Shown: positions 27,746 to 36,981, numbered from the stretch's first letter. The stretch: 63,194 bases of DNA from Shewanella sp. MBTL60-007 (GCF_019654915.1 NZ_BPET01000031.1:1-63194); one strand, 5' to 3'. A program made the numbers and translations. The notes: generated from the sequence alone by a model not told the origin.

Positions 27746-28879
27746 TTAATCATGTTGTAAATTTTTAGGAATATAGAAATGGGGCAAAGGATCAGGCTTC
27801 GCCTGCTGACCCTGACGCGCCGCTCTAAGCTGCATCACATAGGTGAGCACATGTGCGATGGCGACAAACAGACCCGAGGGGATCTGCTGCTCCACCTGAG
27901 TCGAATAGTAAATAGCGCGCGTTAGTGGCGGCAGCTCTAGCACCTCCACATCATTTCGTTTAGCGATGTCACGCATATAGAGCGCCAACTCATCGGTGCC
28001 TTTCGCTATCACGTAGGGGGCATCCGCCTTATTCATGTCATATTTTAGTGCCACCGCATAGTGACTAGGGTTCACCAGTAGCACATCAGCCTTAGGCACT
28101 GAGACGTCGGCCCTAGATCGACTAATACGTTGTTGCATCTGGCGGATTTTCGCCTTCACTTCAGGTTTACCGTCCTGCTGCTTATGTTCGTCTTTCACCT
28201 CTTGCAGCGACATTCTCAGTTCCTTATGGTGATGCCAATACTGGTAAGGTACATCGATAAAGGTGATCAGCAGCAAGCCTAGGCCCAGATAGAGCATCGC
28301 CAAGCTCAGCATATCGATGCCACGCATAACCGCTTCATCGATTGGCAGCTGACTAACCGCCATCAATGCTTGAAAGTTTTTCTGTAGAAAAAGCAGCATG
28401 ATGCCTACTAGAAGCACGATCTTAAGAATCGATTTAACCAGCTCTACTAGTGACTTTACGGACGCCATTCTGCCGAGCCCGGCAATAGGGTCGATACGAC
28501 TATATTTAAAGCCTGCGTTTTTAAAGTTAAACACCGGGCCGCCAGGCATGGCCCCGGCAATGATGGCTATCAACGCGACCGTTATAATGAGAGGTCCTAG
28601 AATATTCAGCACTTCCAGTAGAGACTGCGCCAGATGACGAGTCATCATCCCCGGCTCATCTAGCTGTGCCTTGGTAAATAACATATTGGTCCTTGTCAGC
28701 GCTGCGACTTTAGCTGAGATCCAATCAGCCATAGTAGTCAGCAACACCGAGCAGCCAATAATTAGCGCCGAGGCAGCCAAGTCTTTCGAGCGTGGTACTT
28801 GCCCTTGCTCTCTTGCCTTCTTTAATTTTTGCGGGGTCGCTTTTTCGGTTTTACTCTGCCCCGAATCCTTATTACTCAC
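27746..28879 (-). CDS. flhB: Flagellar export switch protein FlhB (lateral system)
   Basis: 377 residues. N-terminus SGQSKTEKATPQKLKKAREQGQVPRSKDL is diagnostic of FlhB. Four membrane segments lie between about 35 and 215, followed by the cytoplasmic domain. The autocleavage site reads N-P-S-H (270-273) instead of the usual N-P-T-H; serine is an uncommon replacement but should still permit cleavage between N and P. FlhB switches export from rod/hook to filament proteins with FliK. It overlaps fliR by 4 bp and precedes flhA. Confidence 0.96.
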   Translation of the reverse strand: MSNKDSGQSKTEKATPQKLKKAREQGQVPRSKDLAASALIIGCSVLLTTMADWISAKVAALTRTNMLFTKAQLDEPGMMTRHLAQSLLEVLNILGPLIITVALIAIIAGAMPGGPVFNFKNAGFKYSRIDPIAGLGRMASVKSLVELVKSILKIVLLVGIMLLFLQKNFQALMAVSQLPIDEAVMRGIDMLSLAMLYLGLGLLLITFIDVPYQYWHHHKELRMSLQEVKDEHKQQDGKPEVKAKIRQMQQRISRSRADVSVPKADVLLVNPSHYAVALKYDMNKADAPYVIAKGTDELALYMRDIAKRNDVEVLELPPLTRAIYYSTQVEQQIPSGLFVAIAHVLTYVMQLRAARQGQQAKPDPLPHFYIPKNLQHD

Positions 28880-29670
28880 GTTGCACCACCGATAAACTGA
28901 TACATAGCGCTTAAGGCATCTAAACAGAGGTCGCTATAACGAGTCGGCAAACCGCTAAAAGAGAAAAATACACACAGCAGACCCATCAGCATCGACATAG
29001 GAAAGCCCAAGGCGAAAACGTTTAACGATGGTGCCGAGCGACTCAGTACACCGAAGGTGATGTTAACCACGAGCATGGCGAGAATTGCGGGCAGAGCCAG
29101 CATAAAGGAGGCCGCAAAAATCCAAGAGAGTCGGCCGATAAGCCCCATCAAGGGCAGATCAAATATTCCCATTCCTATGGGCCATAACCTAAAACTGTCC
29201 ACTAAGATCCCAATCGCGACCAAGTGACCGTCTAACGCCAGAAACAGCAGGGTTCCGTAGAGCATAAACCACAATCCTAACAGCGGGTTAGCCCCACCAC
29301 TAGAGGGGTCATTCATCACTGCCATCGACAAACCCATCTGCATCGACATCATGGCACCTAACATGGTCATCACATGGATCATTATCGACAGGAAGAGCGC
29401 CAACATAAAACCGATCAATAGCTGCTCTACGGCCAAGATCAGCGCATTAAACGAGATAGCATCGACTTCGGGAAATGGCGGCAGTATCGGCGCAATTAGA
29501 ACCGATATACAGATGGCCAACAGGATACGTACGGTGGCAGGGATATAATTGTTCCCCAGAAAAGGCATCACCATAAAAGCCCCCATTATGCGGCAAAATG
29601 GCCACCAGAAAGTGCCGATAAAAGTGCTAATTTGGACTGAGGTAAGCGATAACAAGCTACTGTTCCTCAA
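28876..29670 (-). CDS. fliR: Flagellar export protein FliR (lateral system)
   Basis: 264 residues, hydrophobic, with about six membrane segments, typical of FliR. Recognisable blocks include FWWPFCRIMGAFMVMPFLG near residue 22 and the GLSMAVMNDPSSGGANPLLG segment around 120-140. With FliP and FliQ it builds the helical export gate core. The start overlaps fliQ by 4 bp, and its end overlaps flhB by 4 bp, indicating tight translational coupling. Confidence 0.95.
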   Translation of the reverse strand: MRNSSLLSLTSVQISTFIGTFWWPFCRIMGAFMVMPFLGNNYIPATVRILLAICISVLIAPILPPFPEVDAISFNALILAVEQLLIGFMLALFLSIMIHVMTMLGAMMSMQMGLSMAVMNDPSSGGANPLLGLWFMLYGTLLFLALDGHLVAIGILVDSFRLWPIGMGIFDLPLMGLIGRLSWIFAASFMLALPAILAMLVVNITFGVLSRSAPSLNVFALGFPMSMLMGLLCVFFSFSGLPTRYSDLCLDALSAMYQFIGGAT

Positions 29671-29936
29671 CCAATAATATGGGGGATATTCATAAACAAA
29701 CGATTAAAGAAGTCGCCGATCTGCTGCAGCAACCATTCACCAGCAAAAACCACCATCAAGAGTGTCAAAATGAGTCGCGGTAAAAAACTCAATGTCTGTT
29801 CGTTCACCTGAGTGGCCGCCTGAAATACCGCGATCAGCAGGCCGACCAAGAGTCCAGGAACCACCAAGACTCCAACCATGGCAACCACGAGGAAAATAGC
29901 CTCGGAAAACATTGAGGTAAGTTCATTGACGTCCAT
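29667..29936 (-). CDS. fliQ: Flagellar export protein FliQ (lateral system)
   Basis: 89 residues with two membrane helices (AIFLVVAMVGVLVVPGLLVGLLIAVFQAATQVNEQTLSFLPRLI and LTLLMVVFAGEWLLQQIGDFF). The AATQVNEQTLSFLPR turn is the family signature. Four copies assemble with five FliP and one FliR in the export gate. It begins 3 bp after the 61-codon ORF that separates it from fliP, an unusual arrangement, since fliP and fliQ are normally adjacent. Confidence 0.95.
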   Translation of the reverse strand: MDVNELTSMFSEAIFLVVAMVGVLVVPGLLVGLLIAVFQAATQVNEQTLSFLPRLILTLLMVVFAGEWLLQQIGDFFNRLFMNIPHIIG

Positions 29937-29939
29937 AGA

Positions 29940-30125
29940 CTACGCCCTTGCCCCCGTAAGTATCGAGATAACCGTCGGCCAGTCATTGAGGATCACTAAC
30001 GCCGTCATCAACAGACCAAGAAAAAGGTAAATTAGATCCCAAACGGATAACTCATCGCTTTGGTTTGTCACCATCAAGGCACTCTCCTGTCCAGCAAACG
30101 GTTGCTCCTTAGTTCGTCTAACCAT
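29940..30125 (-). CDS. Small single-pass membrane protein between fliP and fliQ
   Basis: 61 codons. The ATG overlaps the fliP stop codon (ATGGTTAG), and the stop lies 3 bp before fliQ, so it fills the gap exactly and looks translationally coupled. A polar N-terminal third is followed by one clear membrane helix (VWDLIYLFLGLLMTALVILNDW) and a short tail. An internal ATG at codon 18 is an alternative start. I do not recognise a family. The cluster has no fliO, which normally encodes a small membrane protein that helps FliP assemble, so a functional stand-in is possible but speculative. Confidence 0.6.
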   Translation of the reverse strand: MVRRTKEQPFAGQESALMVTNQSDELSVWDLIYLFLGLLMTALVILNDWPTVISILTGARA

Positions 30126-30846
30126 AACTGGCCACCAAGGTACTCACGGTCATCGACCAACCATCGACCAATACAAACACCATCAGTTTAAATGGCAAAG
30201 AGATAATCAGTGGCGACAGCATCATCATACCCATGGACATCAACACGCTCGCGACCACTAGATCGATCACCAAAAAAGGTAGGAAAAGTAGGAAACCTAT
30301 CTGAAATGCGGTCTTTAACTCACTCAATACGAAGGCAGGCATTAGCACAAAGAAAGGGATCTCATCGGCGGTTAAGGTGATCGGCTCATCGGCAATCTTG
30401 AGCATCTGCTCCAGATCCGTCTCTCGAGTCTGCGCCAACATAAATTTGCGTAGCGGCACCTCACCTCGAGCAACGGCTTCCGTTAACTCTATCTGCCCCA
30501 TATCGTAGGGGAGAAAAGCATCGTCATAGATAGCTTGCCCGACAGGGCGCATAATAAAAATGGTCATCACCAAGGCGATGCCTATCAATACTTTATTGGG
30601 TGGGCTTTGCTGCAAACCTAAGGCTTGACGCAAAATAGCCAAAACCACTATCACCCGAGTGAAGCTGGTTAACATCATTAGTAAGGCAGGCAAAAAGCTT
30701 AGCACCGTCATCAAGGCTAAGATTTCCAGTTTAACGTTCACCGCCTGAGTCTTATCACCGTCAGCCAGAGAAAACAGCGTTAAGCCATCACTCGCATAAG
30801 CCGTCGATGAAACGCTCAGCAATAGCACCAGCAACACTCGCCACAT
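30118..30846 (-). CDS. fliP: Flagellar export protein FliP (lateral system)
   Basis: 242 residues. Signal peptide MWRVLLVLLLSVSSTAYASDG, as in classical FliP, then membrane helices. Conserved blocks: ALLMMLTSFTRVIVVLAILRQALG, PPNKVLIGIALVMTIFIM and the ELKTAFQIGFLLFLPFLVIDLVVASVLMSMGMMM region. Five copies form the export-gate ring. It follows fliN with a 2-bp gap, where a fliO gene would usually be found, and overlaps the next small ORF. Confidence 0.96.
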   Translation of the reverse strand: MWRVLLVLLLSVSSTAYASDGLTLFSLADGDKTQAVNVKLEILALMTVLSFLPALLMMLTSFTRVIVVLAILRQALGLQQSPPNKVLIGIALVMTIFIMRPVGQAIYDDAFLPYDMGQIELTEAVARGEVPLRKFMLAQTRETDLEQMLKIADEPITLTADEIPFFVLMPAFVLSELKTAFQIGFLLFLPFLVIDLVVASVLMSMGMMMLSPLIISLPFKLMVFVLVDGWSMTVSTLVASYG

Positions 30847-30848
30847 AG

Positions 30849-31205
30849 TTAGTCAACGGCTCCAGTTAAGCTGGTAGCTTCCACTTCGAGTAAACGCACA
30901 CCATAACGACCGTTGACTTCTACCACTTCTCCGCGACCAAGCAATGCACCATTCACACGAATATCGAGTGGCTCACCGACCATACGGTCCAGCGCGACCA
31001 CATCACCCTCTCCCATCTGTGCCAACTCACCAAGCGACATCTCAACACTGGCGAGCTCTAGAGTCACATGTACCGGAAGCTGATGGAAAAACGACATATC
31101 CTTTACAGGCTTCGCCTGAACCTTAGGCACACTAACAGGCTCTTCAGCAAAGAATTCGTCATCTAATAAAAAATCTTCATCTTGTAAAATATTATGTTCA
31201 GCCAT
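30849..31205 (-). CDS. fliN: Flagellar motor switch protein FliN (lateral system)
   Basis: 118 residues. An acidic N-terminal 25 residues precedes a C-terminal SpoA-type domain (about 40-115) with VHVTLELASVEMSLGELAQMGEGDVVALDRMVGEPLDIRVNG, the standard FliN sequence. It lines the bottom of the cytoplasmic C-ring with FliM. The start overlaps the fliM end by 8 bp. Confidence 0.95.
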   Translation of the reverse strand: MAEHNILQDEDFLLDDEFFAEEPVSVPKVQAKPVKDMSFFHQLPVHVTLELASVEMSLGELAQMGEGDVVALDRMVGEPLDIRVNGALLGRGEVVEVNGRYGVRLLEVEATSLTGAVD

Positions 31206-32079
31206 TGGATTTTTCCTCCATTTGAAAGGCTTCTTGAGTCAATTTGGCCACCATCTGCCCCTCATGGGTATGAACTGTGGCGTAAAAAAGTGGTCGTTTT
31301 CCGACGGTAACGGGACAGCGAGAGTGTAGGTTCATCGGCAAAATATCACCGACGACCAAGCTCTGAAGCGAGGTAACTGGCATACTCTGATGCCCAAGCT
31401 CCAATAATGTTCTAAGTGGGATCTGTTTAAGTCGACCCGCTAACTTCTCGGCTAAAGCTGGATCGGCTTGATACTGGCTAGGCTGCTCAGCCATCAGCTC
31501 TAATAAATGTTCCGCCATATAGAAGCAAAGAGCAGGACCACAGTGAGCCGCAGGAAAGCTCAACTCACAACAGACTGGAGCCTTGATAGGTGCGCAGTTC
31601 ATCACCAACTCCAACTCCAATTTGTCTTCATCGATATAGGTGATCGGAAATGTTTTAATCACGGCCATCATCAAGCGCTTAACCAAACGAAACTCAGACT
31701 GGCTCGGTGCTCTTAAGGGAGATTGCAATGCGCTGGAGCAACTCCCGTAATAACCACTGGCGAGTTGGTCTAATGTACACTTATCGATTCGCCACCAACC
31801 TAACTCGACGCGGTTATAGCTCAGTAAAAACCAGGCATGATGTAGTTGAGGGGTGACAGGCTGAGTCTTCGCCGCCAACGATACTTTTGACAGCGCAAAG
31901 TGTCCTTGACGAGTAATTGGCGTCAGTAACTCATTAACAGCATCTATCATTGGTCGCTGACATGACTCTAATTGCATCAATAACCGGCTTCGAGCCAACT
32001 TCTCTTTTATCAAGACTACAGGCCGAACTTCTATCCCTTGGCTAGATTTAATTAGATTGGCTTTAGCAGTTGTTTTCAT
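31198..32079 (-). CDS. fliM: Flagellar motor switch protein FliM (lateral system)
   Basis: About 293 residues from the ATG at 32079; a GTG at 32091 is the alternative start. It is recognised by position ahead of fliN and by the C-terminal SpoA-like part (LQSLVVGDILPMNLHSRCPVTVGKRPLFYATVHTHEGQMVAKL). The N-terminus lacks the conserved EN-segment (LSQxEIDALL) that binds phospho-CheY in polar FliM. This agrees with lateral motors that are not steered by CheY through FliM, and with the absence of che genes here. The middle domain is quite divergent. It is the first gene of the leftward export/switch operon. Confidence 0.85.
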   Translation of the reverse strand: MKTTAKANLIKSSQGIEVRPVVLIKEKLARSRLLMQLESCQRPMIDAVNELLTPITRQGHFALSKVSLAAKTQPVTPQLHHAWFLLSYNRVELGWWRIDKCTLDQLASGYYGSCSSALQSPLRAPSQSEFRLVKRLMMAVIKTFPITYIDEDKLELELVMNCAPIKAPVCCELSFPAAHCGPALCFYMAEHLLELMAEQPSQYQADPALAEKLAGRLKQIPLRTLLELGHQSMPVTSLQSLVVGDILPMNLHSRCPVTVGKRPLFYATVHTHEGQMVAKLTQEAFQMEEKSNG

Positions 32080-32091
32080 CCTAAATCTCAC

Positions 32092-32620
32092 AATAAAAAT
32101 CCGTCAAATAACCGACATCAAATTTAAAAAAGCTATTTAAATGACAGCCGACAAAATAATGACTAAATAAATAAGCTGTGTAACACAAATAACAAAAAAC
32201 ATTATTAGAAAGAAAGTAAGGTTGTAGCAAAAATAAAAACTGTCGCGAACAAAAAATAAACCACCTATAAAGCGACAATATTTTAGAAAACTTTAATTTA
32301 TTTTTAAACTTTCTCGACAAATAACAGCAAACCAAGCAAAAACAACAGTATGCGACATCAAGCGAATTACACCCCGAATCAAAAACACTCTATTTCGTAT
32401 TAAAAACGAACAGCTGATGTTCTACAGGTAATAATCGCAAGCTTACATCACATCAAATACAAATACACTCAACTTTAGAATAAGTTTTAAAAACTTGATG
32501 GGAACATAAAATAAAAATAAAAAGTTTTACATGCTTTAATATTAAGTGTTTAATTGGCAACCTTAAAAACAAAACTAAAGTAATAAAGTTCCAGTCTCTA
32601 CATTTAAGGGTTATGAACAA
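32092..32620. other. Divergent control region between fliM and the motY-like gene
   Basis: 529 bp, very AT-rich, with no convincing gene (an 84-codon leftward frame is low-complexity and unsupported). It must carry the promoters of both divergent operons, including that of lafK. A half-match to a sigma54 -24 box (TTGGCA, 32554) lacks a proper -12 element. Low GC relative to neighbours is typical of such regulatory hubs. Confidence 0.6.
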
Positions 32621-33526
32621 TTGAAACTGTCAGTTTATATATTAATCTGTTTATTTTTTATTTGTATAAACATCACAAATAGCGCTCAGGCGACTCCAGT
32701 TAAGTATCAAACTCCCTTTGAGAAAGCCCAATGGCAATTTTCAGGAGACGAGTTTGGCTGTGAGATTACCCATAGAGTAGAGAGTTTCGGCACATTACAA
32801 CTCAACGCGAACCCAGGCGAACCTCTCGCGCTGAGCCTTGAAGCCGACTGGCTAAATTTAAATAACACCCAAAGTCAGGCCTCGGTGGTCTCTGCAGCTT
32901 GGCAAGATACGTCACGCCAACCTATCGCAACCACATCGCTAAACTGGTTTGGCTCACAGGCGATAAGCCAACAAAATACCGCCCCATTTTTAGAAGCACT
33001 TGAGCAGGGGCACACGTGGCAAGTCGCGGTCACCAGCACAGACAATAGCCAATACTTAATTAATGCTAGCCCAGTTTCCACCCGTGCAGTAGCCAATCAA
33101 TTTAGGCTCTGTCGTCAACACTTGTTACCTAAGCCATTCACCTATGTTCGTCGCCTAGAGCTGATGTTCGCTCCAAATTCAAGCCTAATAAGTGCTACTC
33201 ACGAACAAGATCTGCAGGCGGTTTATCGCTATATTCAAGCCGACCCTAGCATTGTGGAAGTACTGATCGATGGCCATGCGGATGCATCAGGGGATCATCT
33301 CGCCAACTTAGTGCTCAGTAAAGAACGTGCCGATGAAGTGCTTTCAAGGCTGATAGAACTAGGGGTATCTCCAAAGATGATCCAGACCCGACATCACGGT
33401 ACCCGCGCTCCAGTAGCCAGCAATAACAACACAGAGGGGAGAGAGCTTAATCGTCGAGTCACCTTGCGCTTAGTAAAGTCTGCCTCTCAGTCCTCTACCG
33501 CATCGGCATTAGGAGCAAGCAAATGA
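32621..33526 (+). CDS. motY: MotY-like flagellar motor protein (OmpA domain)
   Basis: 301 residues from a TTG start. AAGGG lies 10 nt upstream, and the only nearby ATG (32613) is out of frame and soon stops. A Sec signal peptide (LSVYILICLFFICINITNSAQA) is followed by an N-terminal domain (about 25-150), then an OmpA-type peptidoglycan-binding domain (about 170-285) with VLIDGHADASGDHLANLVLSKERA. In Vibrio, MotY forms the T ring that supports stators around the basal body; lateral systems have their own copy ahead of lafK. The stop overlaps the lafK start by 4 bp. Confidence 0.82.
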   Translation: MKLSVYILICLFFICINITNSAQATPVKYQTPFEKAQWQFSGDEFGCEITHRVESFGTLQLNANPGEPLALSLEADWLNLNNTQSQASVVSAAWQDTSRQPIATTSLNWFGSQAISQQNTAPFLEALEQGHTWQVAVTSTDNSQYLINASPVSTRAVANQFRLCRQHLLPKPFTYVRRLELMFAPNSSLISATHEQDLQAVYRYIQADPSIVEVLIDGHADASGDHLANLVLSKERADEVLSRLIELGVSPKMIQTRHHGTRAPVASNNNTEGRELNRRVTLRLVKSASQSSTASALGASK

Positions 33527-34827
33527 ATCACACAAGTTTAAGATTCGTCGATGCTGAACTGCCGCAATCAAGTCTAGATAAGCTATCTCAGCAAGGCTTT
33601 ACTCTGTGGCAGAACGATGACACAGTGCCTTGGCTTAGCCTTATCAACCTTTCTCGCAGCGCGAGCCAAGATGTTGCCGCAAAACTTCGTCAATCCCCAG
33701 GCAAACATCAAGTCGCCCTGCTCGATCCTGAGCAAACCGAACTAGCCAGTATTGCAATGCAATGCGGTGTTCAAGATTATCTATTACTGCCGATCGAAGA
33801 AGCGCAATTATGCTCATTGCTACAAAGGCTACGTAGATTAGAGCTCCCCAATAACGAACTTATTTGTGCCGCCCCTGTTAGCCGTCAGCTGCTAATGCTG
33901 GCACACCGCGCCGCCAACACAGAAGCAACCGTACTTCTAACTGGCGAAAGCGGCACGGGTAAAGAGCCTTTGGCGCGCTATATTCACCGCCACTCGAATC
34001 GTGCAGAGCAACCTTTTATCGCGATCAACTGCGCCGCCATTCCCGAAAGTATTTTAGAGTCGATTCTATTCGGCCATGTTAAAGGGGCTTTTACTGGAGC
34101 CACTACCGATCAACCCGGTAAATTTGAACTCGCCAACGGTGGAACCCTGCTGCTCGACGAGATCGGTGAGATGCCACAACTGCTGCAGGCAAAACTGCTA
34201 CGAGTTCTGCAAGAACGAGAAGTTGAGCGTCTAGGTGGACACAAGTCTATCGCGCTCGATATCCGCGTCATTGCTGCCACCAATAAAGATCTGCGCCAAG
34301 CGGTACAAGACGGTGAGTTTAGAGAAGATCTCTTCTATCGCTTAGATGTGTTACCGATCAAGATCTTGCCTCTGCGTCAGCGAAAAGAAGACATCTTGCC
34401 CATCGCCGAGCACTTCTTACAGCGCTACAAAATCCTCGCAGCCAACCAGCAGTGCTACTTCAGCGAACAGGCTCGTAGCCTACTCATGAGCCACGACTGG
34501 CCAGGTAACGTGCGTGAATTAGAGAATACTATTCAGCGTGCCTTAGTGATGCGCCGCGGCCAAGCACTACAGGCCGAAGAACTGGGGCTAGTGAATCAAG
34601 ATGGCTGCGCGCTAGTCGAGCAAAGTGAATTAGGACTTAAGGCGTCGAAGCGTCAGGCTGAATTCCAGTACATTATCGACACCCTGAAACGTCATAACGG
34701 TCATCGTAACAATACCGCCCAAGCGCTAGGCATGACAACGAGAGCCCTCAGATACAAGCTGGTGCAGATGCGTGAAGAAGGCATAGATATTGAGCAGATC
34801 CTGTCGCAATCAGGTCACGCTGCATAG
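33523..34827 (+). CDS. lafK: Sigma54-dependent lateral flagellar regulator LafK
   Basis: 434 residues. Residues 1-115 look like a degenerate receiver domain without an obvious phospho-acceptor. The AAA+ sigma54 activator domain (about 120-345) has Walker A GESGTGKE (141-148), the sigma54-contact GAFTGA (188-193), Walker B LLLDEIGE (209-216) and RVIAATNKDL. A Fis-type helix-turn-helix ends the protein (GHRNNTAQALGMTTRALRYKL). In Vibrio parahaemolyticus LafK is the master activator of lateral flagellar genes. The sigma54 sites before flgB (42226) and fliD (54854) are probable targets. Confidence 0.92.
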   Translation: MNHTSLRFVDAELPQSSLDKLSQQGFTLWQNDDTVPWLSLINLSRSASQDVAAKLRQSPGKHQVALLDPEQTELASIAMQCGVQDYLLLPIEEAQLCSLLQRLRRLELPNNELICAAPVSRQLLMLAHRAANTEATVLLTGESGTGKEPLARYIHRHSNRAEQPFIAINCAAIPESILESILFGHVKGAFTGATTDQPGKFELANGGTLLLDEIGEMPQLLQAKLLRVLQEREVERLGGHKSIALDIRVIAATNKDLRQAVQDGEFREDLFYRLDVLPIKILPLRQRKEDILPIAEHFLQRYKILAANQQCYFSEQARSLLMSHDWPGNVRELENTIQRALVMRRGQALQAEELGLVNQDGCALVEQSELGLKASKRQAEFQYIIDTLKRHNGHRNNTAQALGMTTRALRYKLVQMREEGIDIEQILSQSGHAA

Positions 34828-34856
34828 TCGGCCTTCAAAATAAATAAGGAACAGAT

Positions 34857-35192
34857 ATGTCAAATGCCAACATCAATGCCAGCGCTATGATGCAACAACT
34901 CAGTATTCACTCAGAGATGGCCAAAGGTGGAATTAAAGTCGGCCCAAATCCTAAGGATTTTGGCGTTCAACCGGCTTCATTCACCGAGTTAATGAAGCAA
35001 AAAGTAGCCTCTATCAACGCAGACCAAAACGCATCATCGGCCTTAGTGAGTGCCGTCGACAGTGGTCAGAGTGATGATCTCGTTGGTGCCATGGTTGCCT
35101 CACAAAAGGCCAGCCTAGCATTTTCAGCCATGCTGCAGATCCGTAACCGCCTAGTACAAGCATTTGACGATGTCATGAAGATGCCGATCTAA
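34857..35192 (+). CDS. fliE: Flagellar hook-basal body protein FliE (lateral system)
   Basis: 111 residues. The C-terminal segment DDLVGAMVASQKASLAFSAMLQIRNRLVQAFDDVMKMPI is the FliE signature. It joins the MS ring to the proximal rod and is the first substrate exported. AAGGAACAG precedes the ATG. Heads the fliEFGHIJ series, 29 bp after lafK. Confidence 0.94.
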   Translation: MSNANINASAMMQQLSIHSEMAKGGIKVGPNPKDFGVQPASFTELMKQKVASINADQNASSALVSAVDSGQSDDLVGAMVASQKASLAFSAMLQIRNRLVQAFDDVMKMPI

Positions 35193-35268
35193 CCCCTACA
35201 ACTGTCTATAACTATTGCAATAACGCCCAAAAACTTAATCAGCCTTTTTGAGCAAGGATAACAAAAGC

Positions 35269-36981
35269 ATGTCAACCACATTGACTCAAACCAGCCCTGC
35301 CATGACAGATGTAAATGGCAAGAATGAACGTCTAAACTCGTTGAAGCAGAAATGGCAGCAGTTCAGTCGAGGAGACCGACATGCGGCGACTCTCGCCATT
35401 CTCGCGATCGTCGCAGCCTGCGTAATCGTGTTGATGCTTTGGAGCACTGGCCAAGGTTATAGCCCCTTATATGGTAATCAAGAGAACGTCGACACATCCC
35501 ACATCATTGAAGTACTCGAAGCCGAGGGGATCAGCTATCGTCTCGACCCAACCTCAGGTTTAGTACTTGTTCCTGAAGATAAGCTCGGCAATGCACGCAT
35601 GCTTCTCGCCGCTCGCGGCGTTAAGGCCAAAGTGCCTTCGGGTATGGAGTCTCTCGACGCATCAACTATCGGCACCAGCCAATTTATGGAGCAAGCTAAG
35701 TACCGTTATAGCTTAGAAGGTGAACTATCACGCACCATCATGGCACTAAAAGCAGTGAGAACCGCGCGAGTACACTTAGCCATCCCGAAGAAAACCCTAT
35801 TTATCCGTCAACAACCTGAACTGCCTTCGGCCTCTGTAATGCTAGATCTCTATGCGGGGCAGCACCTGCAGCCACAGCAGATCACCTCTATCGCTAACTT
35901 AGTAGCGGGCAGCGTGACAGGTATGACGCCTGAGCGAGTACAAATTGTTGACCAAGAGGGCAATCACCTAAGCTCTGAGATCAATGCTAGTCAAGATATG
36001 AGCCAGTCACGTGACAAGCAGATAAAGTATACCCAAGAGCTAGAGCAAAGCCTTATTAGCCGCGCCTCAAGTATGCTGTTACCTATCCTAGGTAGGGATA
36101 ACTTCCAAGTACAAGTCGCTGCGATGGTTAACTTTAATCAGGTGGAAGAGACGCGTGAGTCAGTGGATCCACAAACTGTTGTCAGCCAAGAGAAGCAAAG
36201 CACCAATCAGACCAGCGGTGATATGGCGCTTGGGATCCCAGGTGCTTTAAGCAACCAGCCACCGACAGCTGATCCTGCAGCAAATAACAGCAGCACTAAC
36301 CTTAATCAGCAAGAGAGCCGTCAATTTGAAGTGGGTCGCTCAGTCACTCACACCCGCTATCAGCAGATGCAGCTAGAGAACCTATCAATCTCTGTGCTAC
36401 TCAATAGCCAAGCGGCAGGCGAAAACGGCTGGACTCAACCGCAACTCGACCAGATGAGTAGCATGGTTCAGGATGCTATCGGTTATAGCGCCGCGCGTGG
36501 CGACCAATTTAGTATCAGTAGCTTTAATTTCGCCCCAGTAAAAGTGGTTGAGTTCGAACCGCTACCTTGGTGGCAGGGTGAAAGTTATCAAGCCTACCTA
36601 CGTTACTTTATCGGTGCCATTTTAGGCCTAGGCATGATCTTCTTTGTACTGCGTCCTCTAGTCCAGCATCTGACACGCACCGTTGAATACAACATCAAGG
36701 ACAGCGACTCGACCAATACCACGCCATTAATGCCGCCGCCAGAGGCAGCAGCGCTTACTGATTCGGCACAGCAGCAAGTGGATAATATACTGGCAGTCGA
36801 AAATGCCACCACAGATACTAGTTGGAGCAGCAACCTAAGCCTACCCGCTCCAGGCTCGCCGCTAACGGTTCAGATGGAGCACCTAAGTTTACTTGCTAAC
36901 CAAGAACCAGCACGAGTCGCCGAGGTGATCTCTCACTGGATAAGTGACCGAGATAATGAGCAGAACGCTCAACAAGCCTAA
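35269..36981 (+). CDS. fliF: Flagellar MS-ring protein FliF (lateral system)
   Basis: 570 residues from the ATG at 35269; the frame opens earlier at a TTG (35248), but AAGGAT is placed for the ATG. Two membrane helices flank the periplasmic ring-building domains: HAATLAILAIVAACVIVLMLW near residue 45, and FIGAILGLGMIFFVLRPLV near 455. YSPLYGNQENVD, GMESLDASTIGTSQFMEQAKY and TARVHLAIPKKTLFIRQQ are FliF landmarks. The cytoplasmic tail binds FliG, encoded next. Confidence 0.95.
   Translation: MSTTLTQTSPAMTDVNGKNERLNSLKQKWQQFSRGDRHAATLAILAIVAACVIVLMLWSTGQGYSPLYGNQENVDTSHIIEVLEAEGISYRLDPTSGLVLVPEDKLGNARMLLAARGVKAKVPSGMESLDASTIGTSQFMEQAKYRYSLEGELSRTIMALKAVRTARVHLAIPKKTLFIRQQPELPSASVMLDLYAGQHLQPQQITSIANLVAGSVTGMTPERVQIVDQEGNHLSSEINASQDMSQSRDKQIKYTQELEQSLISRASSMLLPILGRDNFQVQVAAMVNFNQVEETRESVDPQTVVSQEKQSTNQTSGDMALGIPGALSNQPPTADPAANNSSTNLNQQESRQFEVGRSVTHTRYQQMQLENLSISVLLNSQAAGENGWTQPQLDQMSSMVQDAIGYSAARGDQFSISSFNFAPVKVVEFEPLPWWQGESYQAYLRYFIGAILGLGMIFFVLRPLVQHLTRTVEYNIKDSDSTNTTPLMPPPEAAALTDSAQQQVDNILAVENATTDTSWSSNLSLPAPGSPLTVQMEHLSLLANQEPARVAEVISHWISDRDNEQNAQQA

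Noticed and set aside
32081..32335. 84-codon leftward open frame upstream of fliM
   Set aside because: AT-rich, Phe/Leu/Tyr-rich product without a ribosome site; an accident of the AT-rich control region.
32554..32570. Sigma54 site before the motY-like gene (TTGGCAACC...)
   Set aside because: The -24 half is good but no GC at the -12 position with correct spacing.
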